A DNA stretch of 64,000 nt from Tethya wilhelma (GCA_964030475.1 CAXIPT010000006.1:4963531-5027530); one strand, 5' to 3'. Counted from the stretch's first letter, positions 52,717 through 63,507 are shown. Notes: generated by a model not told the origin, from the letters alone. Numbers and translations: made by a program.

Positions 52717-53325
52717 GCCAACTGAGATGAACGGGAGAACTGGTGTTTAGTCACTCAAAACAAATTTATGCTACAGACTGTGCAAAAGTGAACAAATATG
52801 TATAAAGCTCAAACAATATTATTTAATGTATCAGACACATAAATTTATGTAACTATAGATATGCTGAAGCTAGCTGTCTGTGATAAGCTAGTATGCATAC
52901 TTCAGTAATAATTCTGTAAATTTTCAAAGAGTCAACATCAATAATTCAGCATACCTTTTCCCAGCTGTTTTCAGTTTCATAAACTGTCCAAAAAGACCAT
53001 TACATTTTCACACAACAGCCAGACGCAATTCACGGCGTACATTTCACAAGAAAACAATTTCTAAACCTAGCTGTGAAAAACTGTTCAATTTGTGGAACTA
53101 GTTAGCACCTGAAACTGTTTTTGGCGGTGCAAACGTTCACTTCCGCTTTGAAACAGGAAGTCCTCAACATAATAACTTTTACATGAACATCAATATTGTG
53201 CAGATGAGCATACACTCTTCACTCTAGCTATTGACAGAATTATTATGTACCACAATAGAATAATAATAGATGCTATATGCACTAAGAAGTTGACCACTAG
53301 TGCTGACGAAAGTTTCTCTAGCTAG
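52717..53325. other. Spacer between the giant gene and the ATP synthase gene
   Basis: About 600 bp of AT-rich sequence with no supported ORF. It should hold the giant gene's promoter or leader and the 3' end of the upstream minus-strand gene. I see no convincing TATA box. Confidence 0.5.
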
Positions 53326-53761
53326 CTATACTTTGTAGCCAATGATGCTTCTTCGTCCAATCATCTCTCCCACGTAGAACCAGCAAGCTACTTCAACGGC
53401 TACCAGAGTGTTCCTTGTAGCTTCTGTGACCGTCACATCCAGGAACTTTCCATTTAGCGCAGACCTCCACAGATTACCTAAACCTGCCCTGATTTCTGGC
53501 CACTGGGAGACCCCTGGAGGGCCTAGCTCTCTTCTGGCATGACCCCAGAATGTTGTAAGGTGAGGTTGGGCAGCTTTGGCCAAGCCTGATGTGAAAATAA
53601 ACAGTCCATAGGCATAATTGTAGTACACTTCTAATTAACGCCCACCATATAGGTGCGTTTGTCAAGCCAACATGTACATAAAATAACATTTTTTTACTTT
53701 GAGATCCAGAAACTGTCTTCGTCACCAACTTAGTCCCCGCTGAGACTAATCGCTGAGCCAT
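53326..53761 (-). CDS. ATP5MG: ATP synthase subunit g, mitochondrial
   Basis: Two exons, 53761-53698 and 53585-53326, joined across a GTAAAA...ATCAG intron, give 107 aa (324 nt with stop). The C-terminal half is diagnostic: VEVACWFYVGEMIGRRSIIGYKV-like sequence with the FYVGExIG and IIGY signature of subunit g, and an upstream TFWxxARxEL motif also seen in animal homologues. Known: subunit g is a membrane subunit of mitochondrial F1Fo ATP synthase, needed for dimer formation. The length matches the vertebrate protein (103 aa). The splice creates a Ser codon (A|GC). Confidence 0.93.
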
Positions 53762-53882
53762 GTTCTCTATGAGACAATCACCAACACCACTTTTGTCTTT
53801 GCAACAACGATCATGTGACTTAGAACGGCATCACGTGATGCACTCTAGCCCCTCCCACTAAAGTTGCACACATGCAATCAAG
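53762..53882. promoter_or_regulatory. Probable bidirectional promoter
   Basis: Only 121 bp separate the divergent start codons of the ATP synthase gene (minus) and the small secreted-protein gene (plus). It contains two CACGTGAT-like / ATCACGTGATG elements (around 53812 and 53829). No TATA box is seen. Confidence 0.5.
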
Positions 53883-54536
53883 ATGAAGCTCTTAGTGGTG
53901 ATAGTAATGCTGCTCCACAGCACCCTTATACACGGTCAGAATCTTGATGTGGATGAGATCTACCTGGTATTAGCGATATCAGATGCAAGAAATTTACATG
54001 CAACTAAAGAAAAAAATAATCGTACTTTGGTTAAGGAGATTCAACGCATTAAACCTCTTTCTATTGATAGCACAGTGACAGACGATTCTCATAAAACTTA
54101 CCGCATAAAAATTGATCACGGCGCTGCGGAGATGCAGCTGTTTGAAAATTTAACCCTTCCTTCACCCTATACAATTGCATTAAAATTTTGGCGGGCTCAT
54201 ATTTTTTCAAATTTGAATGAACCTTGCGGCACGGAACTTTGGTGGATTGCTACTGACGATAAAACCACTTTCTGGGAAAGAGTAAGTAGTATGTGGGGTA
54301 ATTTTGGGGTGCTGATTTCAAATATGTGGCTATTTTTTACTTATCTTTTTTAAATTTGTAAATAATGTGTGGTAGAACGTAATCTGGAATGAGTACATGA
54401 AAGTAACATCCAGATTTGGAATCAGCACATTGAAAAATGCTGGTATCAGCTGATTTCATCATGTTTTTTTCAGCGGTATGCTGCGGAGACCTGTGATCTG
54501 TGTTATTCCACTTCTACCTCAACCATCATCAATTAG
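53883..54536 (+). CDS. Small predicted secreted protein, unknown function
   Basis: ATG at 53883 begins a good signal peptide (KLLVVIVMLLHSTLIHGQ). An unspliced frame ends at 54353 (156 aa). However, GAAAGA|GTAAGT at 54282 is a perfect donor, and a T-rich stretch ending TTTTTTTCAG| lies before 54474. Splicing gives 133 + 20 codons ending at TAG 54534-54536 and replaces an odd hydrophobic tail with a Cys-containing one (ETCDLCYS). I favour the two-exon form (53883-54281, 54474-54536). The body has several N-glycosylation sites and a WRAHIF...CGTELWW segment. I do not recognise a family. Confidence 0.55.
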
Positions 54537-54732
54537 TCACTGTCAGTAAGGCTCTCAGGTGCTGTTCCAAGTCCTACTTAACTAGTTGGACTCCAGGAGG
54601 ATGAAACAGTAAGGCCATCATAGTTAAATTTTCATCAATTGCATGCACGGTTCAAAGTTCACTGAAACTAGTAAGTGCCAGTATTAATCAATACACTGTG
54701 TTTCCCGTTGCTTTATACAGAACTTATAAAAT

Positions 54733-55831
54733 ATGGCTGAACCATTCGCAGGTGAATATTGTAAGAAAGTAGGTTTGACAGTTAATCAGTTCTGTGGTGC
54801 TAGTACTAGTCCACCAACTGTGAAAATTGTGGGCATTACGAAGGGACAGATATACGAACTAAGTCTGATAAGAAAAGCTAGAGCTACGTACTCCTTGGAT
54901 CAGCTTTTATCAAGATGTACAAGCAATTTGTGATTCATCGTTCACCATTCCTTTCAATAGCTTCAAAGTGATGGTTGGCAGGCTTGAAAAAAAGTGCTCT
55001 CTTTTGATACGAAACAAGCAAAAGAGTGAACTATAGATACACTGATGGAAGAACCGTTTTGTTGTCATGCACAAAGTATCCCAACTGATGAATCCGATGC
55101 TTCAAAGTTTTCCAAAGAAAAGGCTAAAGTTAAAGAGTTGTCAGCTAAACTACAATCCTTTAGTGTAAGAAATGTTAACAAACGACTTACTGAACGACAG
55201 GATCTAAAGCTTGAAGAAGCAAAAACTCAAGTCAGAGAAATAGAAAAAAAAAGTAAAGATCAAACTAAGACTATTAATAAGTTTGAAAGTCGATTACATT
55301 CTGCCCACACATCAGTGCACAATCTTCGCCAAAGACTCCATCGACCTAGAAAAAAGGATGAGGTAGCTTTACAAGAAAACATGGACATTCGGTCCCAGTT
55401 AAATGATGTTGAAGAATTATTTTCATCTAAGATCTTTGAGCTGGAAGAAAAAATAGAATTGCTCATCACAGAAGTTGAGCTTGCACATCATGAGCGAGAC
55501 AACCTCTCTGAACGGCTTGATGATCTTCAGTCACACACAGTTCATACAAAGAAAGGTCAAAAGTTTGTTGATGGGGTTCGTCAGTGTTGCATAGAATTGC
55601 TAGGAATGAACGTTGCAGCCACTCAAGTTGAACCTGTCATTCGCTCTGTGTTGCTTAATGTTGCTGGGATTCAAGTTGGTGCATTACCTATAAAGTCAAA
55701 CACTCTGTTGGGTATGTTAGCTGAGATGAAGTGTCTTGTATGTGAGCAACTCTCGGATGAACTGAGTGTTGATGAGAATCAGTGTTACTTTGCACAGTGA
55801 TGGTACTTCCACTGAGTTCAGCAAGAATTAA
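54733..55831 (+). pseudogene. Decayed transposon-type gene with coiled coil
   Basis: Two open pieces (54733-54933 and 55045-55800) are separated by frame breaks. Piece 1 has VKIVGITKGQIYELSLIRKA. Piece 2 has a Lys/Glu coiled coil and then KGQKFVDGVRQCCIELLGMN. After the stop at 55800, a +1 frame continues LHSDGTSTEFSKN to a stop at 55831. From memory, this order (TKGQIYELSLIRKAR, coiled coil, KGxKFxDxVR, LHxDGTS) recurs in multi-copy invertebrate proteins of probable transposon origin. The copy is truncated right after LHSDGTS, so it is very unlikely to be active. Confidence 0.65.
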
Positions 55832-56106
55832 ATGTATATTCATTTGTATTTTTGTTCTACACCTATTATTATGTGCACTAGCTATATCCAATAATGTTTG
55901 TTTTCACTAGTCTCAAGAGGTTGTACTGTTCAGATGTAGTGTAGAGTTTCACCAATAAATTTGAATTTGTACCTAAACAAACACAACACAGAGTGGTGCC
56001 GCGTTTTGTATAGTAGATATGTACACGTGAATTTCTTTACAGTGTCAACTATAAAAAATCATAATTAGACTTTGGAACAAGATATTGGATTCATTCATGG
56101 ACCAAA
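55832..56106. other. Spacer without genes
   Basis: AT-rich. An AATAAA occurs at about 55955 on the plus strand. I see nothing else. Confidence 0.5.
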
Positions 56107-56242
56107 ATGCTTCTGAATACTTGTACTATTTTAATAAAATATAACCTCGTAGCAAATTTTAAGTTTAAAAAATAATCTGACATCGCTACTGGTATCCTCC
56201 TGTCATCTGGATGTTGGGTTTGCAAACACAGCCACAAATATT

Positions 56243-58246
56243 GTGAATGAGTACTTCGACAAGTACTTTCCAAAGGCCATAAGGAATGCCATCGAGTTCA
56301 GAGCGATTCATTCAGATACTCCTGTCTTCACGACTCATTCATTCCTTGTCTACCTCTATTTGAACTGTGCCCAGTTCCCCAAGCTAGGCCTACACTGTCC
56401 CACTGATTCTGAAGTGAAGGCTTTCAGAGAAGCTGTTAAGAGAGGTGATATTGTGTGGCATGCTTTTCCTTTTAATTCTGAAATGGAATTCTATGATGAG
56501 TCTCTTGCAGAGTTTGGGTTCAAATTGTCTCACATGCTAGACAAAGAGTTTGGACTGCCACCAAAGATAACAATGAGTCAAAGAGACGTTCCCGGCACCA
56601 CAAGATCACTCATTCCAATCATGGACAGAAATGGCATCAAAGCAATCACAGTTGGTGTAAATACAGGAAGCATGCCTCCAGCCGTCCCTAACATTTTCCT
56701 TTGGAAAGATCCTACATCTGGCTCAGAAGTGATCGCCATGTGGCATCCTCACGGCTATGGAGGTAGCATACTACCAAGTACACTTGTCGTGCCAGGGCAG
56801 AGGATAGCACTCTCATTTGCTATCAGAGGAGACAACAGTGGGCCGCCTAATCCTGTAGAAATTGAGGCAGATTTAGCTGCTTTAAAGTTGGAATATCCTG
56901 GTGCTAAAATCCATTTTTCTGGATATGATGTATTTGTGAACAAGCTCCTTGAGCTAAAGCCACAGCTTCCTGTGTTCACTGGAGAAATTGGAGACATGTG
57001 GATTTATGGAGTGGCCTCTGATCCTTGGAAGACTGCATTAATGAGAGAAATGATGCGGCAGAGATCGAGCTGTATCAAGAATGGTGCATGTACTGTTGAC
57101 AGTGTAAGTATGGTACAGTTTTCAACTCTATTATTGAAGAATGGTGAACATACATGGGGTAAAGATGTAAAGACGTATTTTGACGATACTGCGAATTGGA
57201 GAAATGACCAGTTTCAAAATCATATTAACGACAGCAATTTTGTGGATATTGTAAACTCATGGATTGAGCAGCGTGTATGGGGATTCGATTTAGACCTTCT
57301 TGTACCAGACAGTCCACTGCGAACCAATTTAGCCAAGAGAATAAAAGAAATGAAGTTTGATGGCTTGATCTCCACTGAGGGATACTCAAAATCAACGAAT
57401 ATCAGCAAAATTTTTACTTGTGGCGGACTCAAAATGAAATTTTCATCTATAAATGGAGCAATAGAGTATCTTGAAGACACGAGGAGCCAACCTTCGAAGG
57501 TATACTCAGATAGTGCTCACCCTCTTGCTCAATTCAAGTACCAAACATTCACAGGAGACGACTACATTACATTTTTTGAAGAGTATGTTTACGATTTTGT
57601 TGATTTCTTTGCAATGATTGATCTTGGTAAACCTGGTTTGCCCAAATCAGTGAAGAAATACAATGTCTCTGCAACACCCAAAGCTCTCTGGTTAAAGGAG
57701 GACACTAAGAAATGTGAATACCTCCTTGAAGGTGTGTTTGATCCATCAACAAACGTTACAACAGAATACGGAGCACCTAAACAAGTATGGACACAAGTCT
57801 CAGTACCAAAGACCACCGTATCTGGTACACCCATTCAGATAAACATCACTCTCTACATTGTGAATAAGACTGCCACTAGAATTCCTGAATCACTCTCCCT
57901 CTACTTCAAACCAGAAGGGGTAGACCCTACACTAATGACTGTGAGTAAACTAGGAGAGTACATTGGAGTGCTGGATGTGGTGAAGAATGGCAGCAAGCAT
58001 CTTCATGCCAGTGATAGAGGTATAGCCTATGGAGAGAAGGGGCTCAAGTTTGAGTCACTGGACACCAGTGTTGTTTGTATTGGGTACCCAACTCCATTTC
58101 CCACTCCAATGGAACAGCCAGATGTGACCAAAGGCTTTTCCTTTAACATCTACAACAATATCTGGGGAACTAACTACATCATGTGGTACCCTTATCTACC
58201 AGAAGATGCTTCTTCAAAGTATCGCTTTAAAATGACTATTCCATGA
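56243..58246 (+). CDS. GH38-like / DUF5054-like protein, copy A, with damaged N-terminus
   Basis: Open for 667 aa from MNEYFDKYFP to the stop. The homologous frame extends upstream without a Met through VSSCHLDVGFANTA to a TAG around 56146. An ATG at 56107 sits where the other copies start, but its frame (MLLNTCTILIKYN) runs to TAA with indels, so the signal peptide has decayed. The body matches copies B and C throughout, including MEFYDESLAEFGFKLSHML, MSQRDVPGTTRSL and MWHPHGYGG. Either this is an early pseudogene kept intact by gene conversion, or an unseen upstream exon supplies the start. Starting at 56243 would lose the HLDVG metal-binding motif. Confidence 0.6.
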   Translation: MNEYFDKYFPKAIRNAIEFRAIHSDTPVFTTHSFLVYLYLNCAQFPKLGLHCPTDSEVKAFREAVKRGDIVWHAFPFNSEMEFYDESLAEFGFKLSHMLDKEFGLPPKITMSQRDVPGTTRSLIPIMDRNGIKAITVGVNTGSMPPAVPNIFLWKDPTSGSEVIAMWHPHGYGGSILPSTLVVPGQRIALSFAIRGDNSGPPNPVEIEADLAALKLEYPGAKIHFSGYDVFVNKLLELKPQLPVFTGEIGDMWIYGVASDPWKTALMREMMRQRSSCIKNGACTVDSVSMVQFSTLLLKNGEHTWGKDVKTYFDDTANWRNDQFQNHINDSNFVDIVNSWIEQRVWGFDLDLLVPDSPLRTNLAKRIKEMKFDGLISTEGYSKSTNISKIFTCGGLKMKFSSINGAIEYLEDTRSQPSKVYSDSAHPLAQFKYQTFTGDDYITFFEEYVYDFVDFFAMIDLGKPGLPKSVKKYNVSATPKALWLKEDTKKCEYLLEGVFDPSTNVTTEYGAPKQVWTQVSVPKTTVSGTPIQINITLYIVNKTATRIPESLSLYFKPEGVDPTLMTVSKLGEYIGVLDVVKNGSKHLHASDRGIAYGEKGLKFESLDTSVVCIGYPTPFPTPMEQPDVTKGFSFNIYNNIWGTNYIMWYPYLPEDASSKYRFKMTIP

Positions 58247-58389
58247 TTTGTGCACACTGTGTTGATAGCAATTGTGTTTATTTATTGTTTATTTAAGCAA
58301 GATTGTGTTAAAAAGATTCACAATTTTTTAACATTAATTATTACAACTTATGTAATTCATCATGTGACTGTGAAGATAATGCCACTCTG

Positions 58390-58395
58390 AATAAA
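58390..58395 (+). terminator. Possible poly(A) signal of copy A
   Basis: AATAAA about 145 nt past copy A's stop and only 27 nt before copy B's ATG, so the two transcription units would almost touch. Confidence 0.4.
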
Positions 58396-58421
58396 GGGTG
58401 TTGTGAGAGATACTTGACAAA

Positions 58422-60593
58422 ATGCTCAAGTTTGCAGTCTGTTTTGTTGTGCTTACATTGGCTGTATTAGAAGCAACTTGCTTCCAGAAAGCCGAAGATT
58501 TCAACATTGCAACCATCTACCTGGTCTCCTCCTGCCATCTGGATGTTGGGTTTGCAGACACAGCTGCCAAAGTTGTGAATGAGTACTTTGACAAGTACTT
58601 TCCAGAAGCAATAGAGAATGCCGAGTTACTTAGGGATCATGGTGGAGAGGAGCGATTGGTGTTCACGACTCATTCATTTCTTGTCTATCTCTATTTGAAC
58701 TGTGATAAATTCCCTACTGACTTGGGACTGCACTGTCCTTCCCAATCTGCAGTTAGTGATTTCAAAGAGGCTGTCAACAGAGGTGATATTGTATGGCATG
58801 CCTTTCCTTTCAATTCTCAGATGGAATTCTACGATGAGTCTCTTGCAGAGTTTGGGTTCAAACTTTCTCACATGCTAGACAAAGAGTTTGGACTGCCACC
58901 AAAGATAACAATGAGTCAAAGAGACGTTCCCGGCACCACAAGATCCCTCATTCCATTAATGGAAAAACATGGTATCAAAGCAATAACAGTTGGTGTTAAC
59001 AGTGCTTCCATGCCTCCAGCTGTACCAAGTGCTTTCCTGTGGAAGGACCCCACATCTGATTCTGAGGTGATAGGCATGTGGCACCCACATGGTTATGGAG
59101 GAAGCGATGGACCAAACTTAGATAGCATGGTTATTGTACCTGGGCTACAAGAAGCACTTGCATTTGCCATCAGACAAGACAATACTGGTCCACCTTCAGC
59201 CTTAGAAGTAATGAAAAACTATTTTAGTTTAAATATTATGTTTCCCAACGCTAACATTATTGCCTCAGGATATGATGCTTTTGTAAGCAAGCTCATTGAA
59301 GTGAAATCTCAACTTCCTGTGCACACTAAAGAAATTGGAGACACGTGGATTCACGGAGTGGCCTCTGATCCTTGGAAGACTGCTGTGACAAGAGAAATAA
59401 TGAGACAGAGATCAAGTTGTATCACTAGTGGAAATTGTTCGACCGATAGTGAGAACATGGTGATGTTCTCAACTCTACTGCTCAAGAATGGCGAACACAC
59501 GTGGGGTAAAGATGTGAAGACGTACCTTCATGACACTACAAATTGGCAGAATGATGAGTTGAATCAGCATATCAATAACAGCAATTTCATAGACATTGCT
59601 GAATCATGGATAGAGCAACGTAACTGGGGGCTGAAAACAGACCTTCTTGAACAGGACAATCCACTTCGACACAAAATACACAAGGCTATCGATGATATGA
59701 AGTTTGACGGTTCCATATCCACAGATGGATACACTAAAATAAAAGATGTTGAGAAGATGCTTTCCTGTGGTGGAATAAAAATAAAATTTTCTTCTGAAAA
59801 TGGCTATATAGAGTACCTTGAAGATACAAGGACACACCCTCCTAAGCTGTACTCAGATAGTGACAGCCCTCTTGCCCAGTTTAAGTACCAAACTTTCACT
59901 AATGAAGACTATGATACATTCTTTTTAGACTATTTTATGGATCCTGGTCTATCTTTTGCTCCTAAGGATTTTGGAAAGCCAGGTTTGCCTAAAACAGAGA
60001 AGTTAGACCTCCTCCCTAAACTTCACTCCATCTGGCTTAAAGACAATAGTAAAATGTGTGAGTTTCTTGTTAATACTCGGTACGATTCACTAGCTACAAA
60101 TGTCACCACAGATTTTGGAGCACCTCAACAAGTATGGACACAATTTTCGGTGCCAAAGACTGCCATATCTGGTACTCCCATTGAAGTAAACATCACTCTT
60201 TACATTGTGAGTAAGACTGCCACTAGAATTCCTGAATCACTCTCCCTCTACTTCAAACCTGAAGGGGTAGACCCTACACTAATGACTGTGAGTAAACTAG
60301 GAGAGTACATTGGAGTGCTGGATGTGGTGAAGAATGGCAGCAAGCATCTTCATGCCAGTGATAGAGGTATAGCCTATGGAGAGAAGGGGCTCAAGTTTGA
60401 GTCACTGGACACCAGTGTTGTTTGTATTGGGTACCCAACTCCATTTCCCACTCCAATGGAACAGCCAGATGTGACCAAAGGCTTTTCTTTCAACATCTAC
60501 AACAATATCTGGGGAACTAACTACATCATGTGGTACCCTTATCTACCAGAAGATACTTCTTCAAAGTATCGCTTTAAAATGACTATTCCATGA
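58422..60593 (+). CDS. Secreted GH38-like / DUF5054-like protein, copy B
   Basis: Intronless, 723 aa. Signal peptide at residues 1-20 (MLKFAVCFVVLTLAVLEATC). HLDVGF (His39, Asp41) resembles the HxDxG zinc-binding start of glycoside hydrolase family 38 alpha-mannosidases, and the ~700 aa length fits a DUF5054-like GH38 relative; this family call is from memory. Further conserved segments are FTTHSFLVYLY, DIVWHAFPFNSQMEFYDES, MSQRDVPGTTRSL, MWHPHGYGG and GEHTWGKD. Many N-x-S/T sites support secretion. Inferred: glycan processing or digestion outside the cell or in lysosomes; the substrate is unknown. It starts only 175 bp after copy A ends. Confidence 0.8.
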   Translation: MLKFAVCFVVLTLAVLEATCFQKAEDFNIATIYLVSSCHLDVGFADTAAKVVNEYFDKYFPEAIENAELLRDHGGEERLVFTTHSFLVYLYLNCDKFPTDLGLHCPSQSAVSDFKEAVNRGDIVWHAFPFNSQMEFYDESLAEFGFKLSHMLDKEFGLPPKITMSQRDVPGTTRSLIPLMEKHGIKAITVGVNSASMPPAVPSAFLWKDPTSDSEVIGMWHPHGYGGSDGPNLDSMVIVPGLQEALAFAIRQDNTGPPSALEVMKNYFSLNIMFPNANIIASGYDAFVSKLIEVKSQLPVHTKEIGDTWIHGVASDPWKTAVTREIMRQRSSCITSGNCSTDSENMVMFSTLLLKNGEHTWGKDVKTYLHDTTNWQNDELNQHINNSNFIDIAESWIEQRNWGLKTDLLEQDNPLRHKIHKAIDDMKFDGSISTDGYTKIKDVEKMLSCGGIKIKFSSENGYIEYLEDTRTHPPKLYSDSDSPLAQFKYQTFTNEDYDTFFLDYFMDPGLSFAPKDFGKPGLPKTEKLDLLPKLHSIWLKDNSKMCEFLVNTRYDSLATNVTTDFGAPQQVWTQFSVPKTAISGTPIEVNITLYIVSKTATRIPESLSLYFKPEGVDPTLMTVSKLGEYIGVLDVVKNGSKHLHASDRGIAYGEKGLKFESLDTSVVCIGYPTPFPTPMEQPDVTKGFSFNIYNNIWGTNYIMWYPYLPEDTSSKYRFKMTIP

Positions 60594-61313
60594 GTTAATA
60601 TAATGTTACAATGATAGCAATGGTATTCATGATAAGTTTCTTTAATTTGTGAATGTTGTTGTATGCATGCCTGATAAAAAGATTTATTGCTATCACAACT
60701 GTTGCAACTCATGATCATCATGTGGTTATAGGTGTCACTGTAAGTGAATAATAATTTAACAGTTTAGGAATGCATGGGCAGTGGTCTAAAAAGTAACGAA
60801 ACATGGTCATTGAAGACTCATTTCGGCACATGACTACTTAATTTATTTCAAGTTTCAATCTCAATCAATATGCCAGAGTATATGTTCAAATTATAGATCT
60901 GATTCAGAGTTACAAATTTAGGGCAATTATTCAGCTAATAAAGTATATATATTTATAGGCATTGCCGCAATCTAAGTGAACACTTTCAGTTTGGAGCATA
61001 AAGAAATGAAATAGTCAATCCACTCTTGCCTTGTTTCTTTACTTTTTAGAGCACTGCTGATTCCTACAAATTTTTAAATTACATGTTTATGATTCACTAT
61101 TTCCAACATTAAGATGCTCAAATGCATGCAAGGAGATCGACCATCAATCTATGACTGGCCAGTCTCGCATGAGCAAGTAGACATTGGAATCTGGATGCGC
61201 ATGGTCGATTGGTGATCTTTACCTATTTGAATTTGACAATATGGGATATGGGATGCAGTTGACCCATACTGACTGATTCCCTACTGTAATCTGTAATTGT
61301 TGAAGCGATTAAG
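60594..61313. other. Spacer between copies B and C
   Basis: 720 bp, AT-rich, no supported ORF. The first ~130 bp (GCATGCCTGATAAA, TCATGATCATCATGTGGTTA) resemble the spacer after copy C, so part of the 3' flank was duplicated with the gene. The rest is specific to this spacer. Confidence 0.55.
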
Positions 61314-63467
61314 ATGTACAAGTTTGAACTCTGCTTTTTTGTGCTTTCATTAGCTGTACTACAAGCAATTTGCTTCCAGAAAACTGATGATTCTAACATT
61401 ACAACCATCTATCTAGTCTCCTCCTGCCATCTGGATGTTGGGTTTGTAGACACAGCTGCCAATGTTGTGAATCTTTACTTTGACGAGTACTTTCCAGCAG
61501 CAATAGAGAATGCTAAAACACTTACTTCTACGGGTGGAGAAGAGCGATTGGTGTTTACGACTCATTCATTTCTCGTCTATCTTTACTTGAACTGTGATAA
61601 ATACTTAGGATTGCACTGTCCTTCCCAATCTGCAGTTAATAATTTTACCGAGGCTGTCAAGAGAGGTGATATTGTGTGGCATGCTTTTCCTTTCAATTCT
61701 CAGATGGAATTCTATGATGAGTCTCTTGCAGAGTTCGGGTTCAAATTGACTCACATGCTAGACAAAGAGTTTGGACTGCCACCAAAGGTAACAATGAGTC
61801 AAAGAGATGTTCCTGGCACCACAAGATCACTCATTCCAATCATGGAACGAAATGGCATTAAAGCAATCACAGTCGGTGTGAATGGTGTTTCCATGCCTCC
61901 AGCTGTACCAAGTGCTTTTCTATGGAAGGACTCCACATCTGGTTCTGAGGTGATAGGCATGTGGCACCCACGAGGTTATGGAGGAGCCTATGGACTGAGC
62001 TTGAATAGTATGGTTATCATACCTGGATTAAATGAAGCATTGGCTTTTTCTATCAGAAGGGACAATAGTGGTCCACCTCCAGTTTCAGAAGTGAAGAAAA
62101 ATTATGCTACTTTGAAGACCTTGTTTCCTAATGCTAACATCATTGCTTCAGGATACGATGCTTTTGTAAACAAGCTTGTAGACTCTGAAGCAAAATCTCA
62201 ACTTCCTGTGTACACTGGAGAAATTGGAGACACGTGGATCCACGGAGTGGCCTCTGATCCTTGGAAGACTGCTGTGACAAGAGAAGTAATGAGACAGAGA
62301 TCAAGTTGTATCACTAGCGGAGATTGTTCCACTGATAGTGAGAACATGGTGATGTTCTCAACTCTACTGCTGAAGAATGGCGAACACACGTGGGGTAAAG
62401 ATGTTAACAGGTACCTTCATGACACTACAAATTGGCAGAATAATGAATTGTACAAGCACATGAATGACAGCAATTTTGTAGACATCACTAATTCATGGAT
62501 TGAACAGCGCAACTGGGGATTAAATGTAAGCTTTATTAAACCAGGCAATCCACTTAAAAACCAAATTAATTTGGCTATTGATGATATGAGATTCAACGGT
62601 TCCATATATACCTACGGATACACTCAAATAACTGACCTTGATAAGATGCTTTCTTGTGGAGCACTAACAATGAAATTTTCATCTGAAAATGGTTATATAG
62701 AGTACCTTGAAGATACTCGGACAAATCCTCCTAAGCTGTACGCAGATAGTGACAGCCCTCTTGCTCAGTTTAAGTACCAAACCTTCACTAATGATGACTA
62801 CACTATCTACCTCAAAGAGTATATGAATGGTGCTTTATCTGGGGATTTTACTAAACATGGTTTGCCTAAAACAGAGAAGCTAGACCTCCTTCCTAATCTC
62901 CATTCCATCTGGTTCAAGGAAGACAGTAAAATGTGTGAGTTTCTTGTAAATGTTGAGTATGACTCGTCAACAAATGTTACAATAAATTACGGAGCACCCA
63001 GACAAGTGTGGACACAAGTTTCAGTGCCAAAAACTGCCCTATCAGGTATTCCCATTGAAGTAAACATCACTCTCTATATTGTAAACAAGACTGCCACTAG
63101 AATTCCTGAATCACTCTCCCTCTACTTCAAACCAGAAGGGGTAGACCCTACACTAATGACTGTGAGTAAACTAGGAGAGTACGTTGGAGTGCTGGATGTG
63201 TTGAAGAATGGCAGCAAGCATCTTCATGCCAGTGATAGAGGTATAGCCTATGGAGAGAAGGGGCTCAAGTTTGAGTCACTGGACACCAGTGTTGTTTGTA
63301 TTGGGTACCCAACTCCATTTCCCATTCCAATGGAACAGCCAGATGTGACCATAGGCTTTTCCTTTAACATCTACAACAATATCTGGGGAACTAACTACAT
63401 CATGTGGTACCCTTATCTACCAGAAGATGCTTCTTCAAAGTATCGCTTTAAAATGACTATTCCATGA
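61314..63467 (+). CDS. Secreted GH38-like / DUF5054-like protein, copy C
   Basis: Intronless, 717 aa. The signal peptide (MYKFELCFFVLSLAVLQAIC) is followed by FQKTDD and IYLVSSCHLDVGF. All motifs of copy B are present: HLDVG, QMEFYDES, MSQRDVPGTTRSL, MWHPRGYGG (Arg for His here) and GEHTWGKD. The last ~125 residues are almost identical to copies A and B, while the middle differs at many positions. It is complete and looks functional. An AATAAA lies at 63508. Confidence 0.8.
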   Translation: MYKFELCFFVLSLAVLQAICFQKTDDSNITTIYLVSSCHLDVGFVDTAANVVNLYFDEYFPAAIENAKTLTSTGGEERLVFTTHSFLVYLYLNCDKYLGLHCPSQSAVNNFTEAVKRGDIVWHAFPFNSQMEFYDESLAEFGFKLTHMLDKEFGLPPKVTMSQRDVPGTTRSLIPIMERNGIKAITVGVNGVSMPPAVPSAFLWKDSTSGSEVIGMWHPRGYGGAYGLSLNSMVIIPGLNEALAFSIRRDNSGPPPVSEVKKNYATLKTLFPNANIIASGYDAFVNKLVDSEAKSQLPVYTGEIGDTWIHGVASDPWKTAVTREVMRQRSSCITSGDCSTDSENMVMFSTLLLKNGEHTWGKDVNRYLHDTTNWQNNELYKHMNDSNFVDITNSWIEQRNWGLNVSFIKPGNPLKNQINLAIDDMRFNGSIYTYGYTQITDLDKMLSCGALTMKFSSENGYIEYLEDTRTNPPKLYADSDSPLAQFKYQTFTNDDYTIYLKEYMNGALSGDFTKHGLPKTEKLDLLPNLHSIWFKEDSKMCEFLVNVEYDSSTNVTINYGAPRQVWTQVSVPKTALSGIPIEVNITLYIVNKTATRIPESLSLYFKPEGVDPTLMTVSKLGEYVGVLDVLKNGSKHLHASDRGIAYGEKGLKFESLDTSVVCIGYPTPFPIPMEQPDVTIGFSFNIYNNIWGTNYIMWYPYLPEDASSKYRFKMTIP

Positions 63468-63507
63468 TTTAACATAACACCAATGCTGCAATAGTATGAT
63501 ACATGTT

